64,000 nucleotides of DNA from contig JAXMAN010000002.1 of NCBI GenBank assembly GCA_046350355.1, forward strand, positions 868,001 to 932,000. Reading direction: 5' to 3'. Shown here one piece after another: positions 62,181-64,000 of this stretch. Within the stretch, counting starts at the first letter, position 1; the number at the start of each line of letters is the position of its first letter. Source of the stretch: UBA966 sp046350355. GTDB lineage: Bacteria > Planctomycetota > Phycisphaerae > Phycisphaerales > SM1A02. The notes under the pieces were generated by a model that saw only the letters and a program-made list of their open reading frames with translations, was not told the origin of the DNA and ran no database searches. The translations under genes and the position numbers were made by a program.

Positions 62181-63731
62181 ATGCAACACCGCCGCTTCCG
62201 TGCGTTCCTTCCCTGCGCCGCCCTGCTGGCGGTCGCCGGCTCTGCCCACGCCCAGTGGACCACCAGTGCAGCCACTCCCAACGTGCTCGCCGGCTCCGCC
62301 AACGACCAGGTCCAGGCCAAGGTCGTGCCGCTGCCTGACGGCGGCTTCTACATGAGCTGGTACGACAACGTCGCCGGCGGCTACGACCCGTGGGTGCAGC
62401 GCTACGACGCCTTCGGCGTGGGCATGTGGCCCAACGGCGGCGTGCGCATCATCGACACCTCCTTCAGCAGCACCGAGGACTACGGCTTCACCATCGACGC
62501 CGCGGGCAACGCCGTCATCGTGACGCGCGACGACCGCTTCGGCGGCGTGAAGGTCACGGTGCAGGCGGTCTCGCCCGCCGGTGCGCTGCTCTGGGGCGCC
62601 AACGGCATCCAGATGCCCACCACCGGCTCGGTGAGCGCCCCCAAGGCCGGACGCGCGGCCGACGGCGCGGTCATCGCCGGCTGGACCGAATCCAGCCGCG
62701 GCAAGGTGATGCGCCTGAACGCGGACGGCACGCCCGCCTGGGCGGCCGCCTCCACGATCTCCGACGGCACCGCCACCACCATCCTCTGCGACATCCAGCC
62801 CGCCTCGGGCAGCGACTTCATCGCCAGCGTCGTGCGCTACACGACCTTCACCGGACAGAAGGTCCTGCAGGCGCAGAAGTTCAACAGCGCGGGCTCGGCC
62901 GTCTGGGGCGCCACCAACAAGCCGGTCTTCACCACCGGCAGCGTGCAGATCGGCAACTTCCCCGCCTTCCTCCCGGATGGCGAGGGCGGCGCGATCTTCA
63001 CCTGGTACACGGTGAGCCCGCTCCAGTGCGTCGTGCAGTGGCTGGCCTCGGACGGCTCGCCCAAGTTCGGCACCAACGGGATGAGCGTCACGACCACCAC
63101 CGGGCTGGAGCGCGTCAGCCCCTCGACGGCCTACGACAGCGTCACGCGCCACATCTACGTCTGCTGGCCCGAGCACACCCCCAACACCAGCCTCTACGGC
63201 GCCAGCGCGCAGGCCTTCGACGAGGCCGGCACGCGACTCTGGGGCAACACGGGCCTGCTCCTGAACGCGCAGGAGACGGTCTACCAGTACTGGCAGTGCC
63301 GCGCGGCGATGCTCGCGCAGAAGCCCTGCTTCGCGGTGACGCGTTCGACCGCCTTCGGCCAGGAGGTCATCTCCGCGACCTCCCGCCAGGCGGACGGCAC
63401 GCCGGTCTGGGCGTCCTCGACGGCCCTCTGCGACTCGTCGTCGACGGGCCGCCTCACCTTCTCCACCGGTTCCAACGGGCAGTTCCTGATCTGCACCTGG
63501 GAGAACGGTGGGATCGGCCTCTCGGACCTCGTCGGCCAGCGCCTCAACGGCGACGGCACGCTGGGCATGCCCGCGGTCGTGGGTGACCTCAACGGCGACG
63601 GCATCGTCAACGGCGCCGACCTGGGCATCCTCCTGGGCAACTGGGGCAACAGCGGCATCGGCGACCTCAACAACGACGGGATCGTCAACGGGGCCGACCT
63701 CGGCCTGCTGCTGGGCAACTGGACGGCCTGA
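62181..63731 (+). CDS. secreted protein with dockerin-like C-terminal repeats
   Basis: A 516-residue exported protein: signal peptide ~1-24 (LLAVAGSAHA-Q), a central region of repeated beta-propeller-like phrases (WVQRYDAFGVGMWPNGGVRI, VQAVSPAGALLWGANGIQM, VMRLNADGTPAWAAAS, AQKFNSAGSAVWGA, AQAFDEAGTRLWGNTGLLL), each about 50-60 residues apart, and two dockerin-like loops at the end (GDLNGDGIVNGADLGILLGNWG, then GDLNNDGIVNGADLGLLLGNW). The repeats resemble 'x-L-x-x-D-G-T-x-x-W' units of secreted propellers. CACAAT lies 6 nt before the ATG. Function unknown. Confidence 0.9.
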   Translation: MQHRRFRAFLPCAALLAVAGSAHAQWTTSAATPNVLAGSANDQVQAKVVPLPDGGFYMSWYDNVAGGYDPWVQRYDAFGVGMWPNGGVRIIDTSFSSTEDYGFTIDAAGNAVIVTRDDRFGGVKVTVQAVSPAGALLWGANGIQMPTTGSVSAPKAGRAADGAVIAGWTESSRGKVMRLNADGTPAWAAASTISDGTATTILCDIQPASGSDFIASVVRYTTFTGQKVLQAQKFNSAGSAVWGATNKPVFTTGSVQIGNFPAFLPDGEGGAIFTWYTVSPLQCVVQWLASDGSPKFGTNGMSVTTTTGLERVSPSTAYDSVTRHIYVCWPEHTPNTSLYGASAQAFDEAGTRLWGNTGLLLNAQETVYQYWQCRAAMLAQKPCFAVTRSTAFGQEVISATSRQADGTPVWASSTALCDSSSTGRLTFSTGSNGQFLICTWENGGIGLSDLVGQRLNGDGTLGMPAVVGDLNGDGIVNGADLGILLGNWGNSGIGDLNNDGIVNGADLGLLLGNWTA

Positions 63732-64000
63732 TCAGGCCTCGCGACGGAGCGGCCTCGGGCGCGCGCGGTCACGCCACGCGCGCTCGAGGCGCTCCGCGCT
63801 GACCGGGACCGGGGTGCGCAGCTCCTGCGCGAAGAGGCTGACGTGGTACTCCTCGACGAGCGTCCGAAAGGGCGCGAGGAATCCCGCGTCCCGGCCCTCG
63901 GAGGCGAGCTGCGCCTCGGCGCGCGCCAGCTCCTGCTCCCAGCGCTCGACGAGCGCCTGGTTCGCCTGGTCGCGCTGCCACCCGTTGCCGGCGAGCCGCC
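63732..64000 (-). CDS. hrpA: C-terminus of an HrpA-type ATP-dependent RNA helicase, cut by the window edge
   Basis: The minus strand is open from the right edge to TGA at 63734-63732, giving the last 89 codons. The sequence RWEQELARAEAQLASEGRD...FRTLVEEYHVSLFAQELRTPVPVSAERLERAWRD matches the DUF3418 C-terminus of HrpA helicases, whose end typically reads like 'EEYRVSLFAQELGTPxPVSxKRL'. The helicase core lies outside the window. Its stop is directly adjacent to the stop of the convergent secreted-protein gene, with no gap. Confidence 0.82.
   Translation of the reverse strand, partial: RLAGNGWQRDQANQALVERWEQELARAEAQLASEGRDAGFLAPFRTLVEEYHVSLFAQELRTPVPVSAERLERAWRDRARPRPLRREA

Overview
The window reads as a 64 kb piece of chromosome from a very GC-rich planctomycete, most likely a member of the Phycisphaerae. 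Four things point there: secreted proteins ending in dockerin-like repeats of the 'DLNGDGIVNGADL...NW' type; a cysteine pattern (GC..ACC..VC..CC..WD..C) in one of them; a DUF1580-like DNA-binding protein; and the mixture of KDO-type outer-membrane genes with PilT/GspE-like ATPases. Lineage is inferred from protein style, not from a marker search. Nearly the whole window is ordinary, densely packed chromosome with many 1-14 bp gene overlaps; the one clear accessory region is at the left end.

Layout. 1-960 is the start of a secreted hypothetical protein that runs off the left edge. 1022-6653 is a compact integrative element (about 5.6 kb) inserted in the 3' half of a tRNA-Gly(CCC) gene. It is bounded by a 45-bp direct repeat (one mismatch) and carries a tyrosine integrase, a DUF1580/excisionase-like protein, a primase-helicase, a winged-helix protein, three proteins of unknown function and an array of CACTATTC inverted and direct repeats that looks like a replication or control region. 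6.9-17 kb holds a HicA-like protein, an MFS permease and the homogentisate branch of tyrosine catabolism (hppD, hmgA, fumarylacetoacetase) with associated unknown genes. 17-27 kb holds apt, a GroES-like gene, aroA, a lipid-type ABC exporter, a BtuFCD-like importer and accBC. 27.3-32.2 kb is a four-gene operon of PilT, a membrane-anchored GspE-like protein with a degenerate ATP site, a CvpA-like protein with a long exported domain, and a small membrane protein. 32.4-36.9 kb holds guaB, tRNA-Leu(CAA), rplU, the RNase P RNA gene and a family-4-like uracil-DNA glycosylase. 37-48.2 kb holds dtd, a Memo-family gene, a secreted DUF1573-ankyrin protein, an M32 carboxypeptidase, typA, an orphan N6-adenine methylase, lysC and a Fur-family regulator. 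48.3-64 kb holds two dockerin-tailed secreted proteins, a Ser/Thr kinase with a C-terminal TPR-like region, a tsaE-yacG fusion, thiL, waaA, an ACT protein, a fused 5-oxoprolinase, a YmdB-like phosphodiesterase, a DUF3553 protein, a UbiB/ABC1 kinase and the C-terminus of an HrpA-type helicase.

Gene expression. A recurring signal is a TANNNT hexamer 6-10 nt before the start codon of most first-in-operon genes. That spacing would put the transcription start at or within a few bases of the start codon, so many mRNAs here are probably leaderless; downstream genes rely on ATGA/GTGA/TGATG overlaps. Genes with real leaders (rplU, typA, lysC, the DUF1573-ankyrin gene, the DUF3553 gene) have the same hexamer further upstream. 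Clear intrinsic terminators follow guaB, rplU, rnpB and the uracil-DNA glycosylase region.

Best candidates for something undescribed: the small tRNA-Gly integrative element with its own primase-helicase and repeat array; the PilT / pseudo-GspE / CvpA-like operon; the TsaE-YacG fusion; a possible structured RNA at 36.87-36.99 kb; and the pervasive leaderless architecture.
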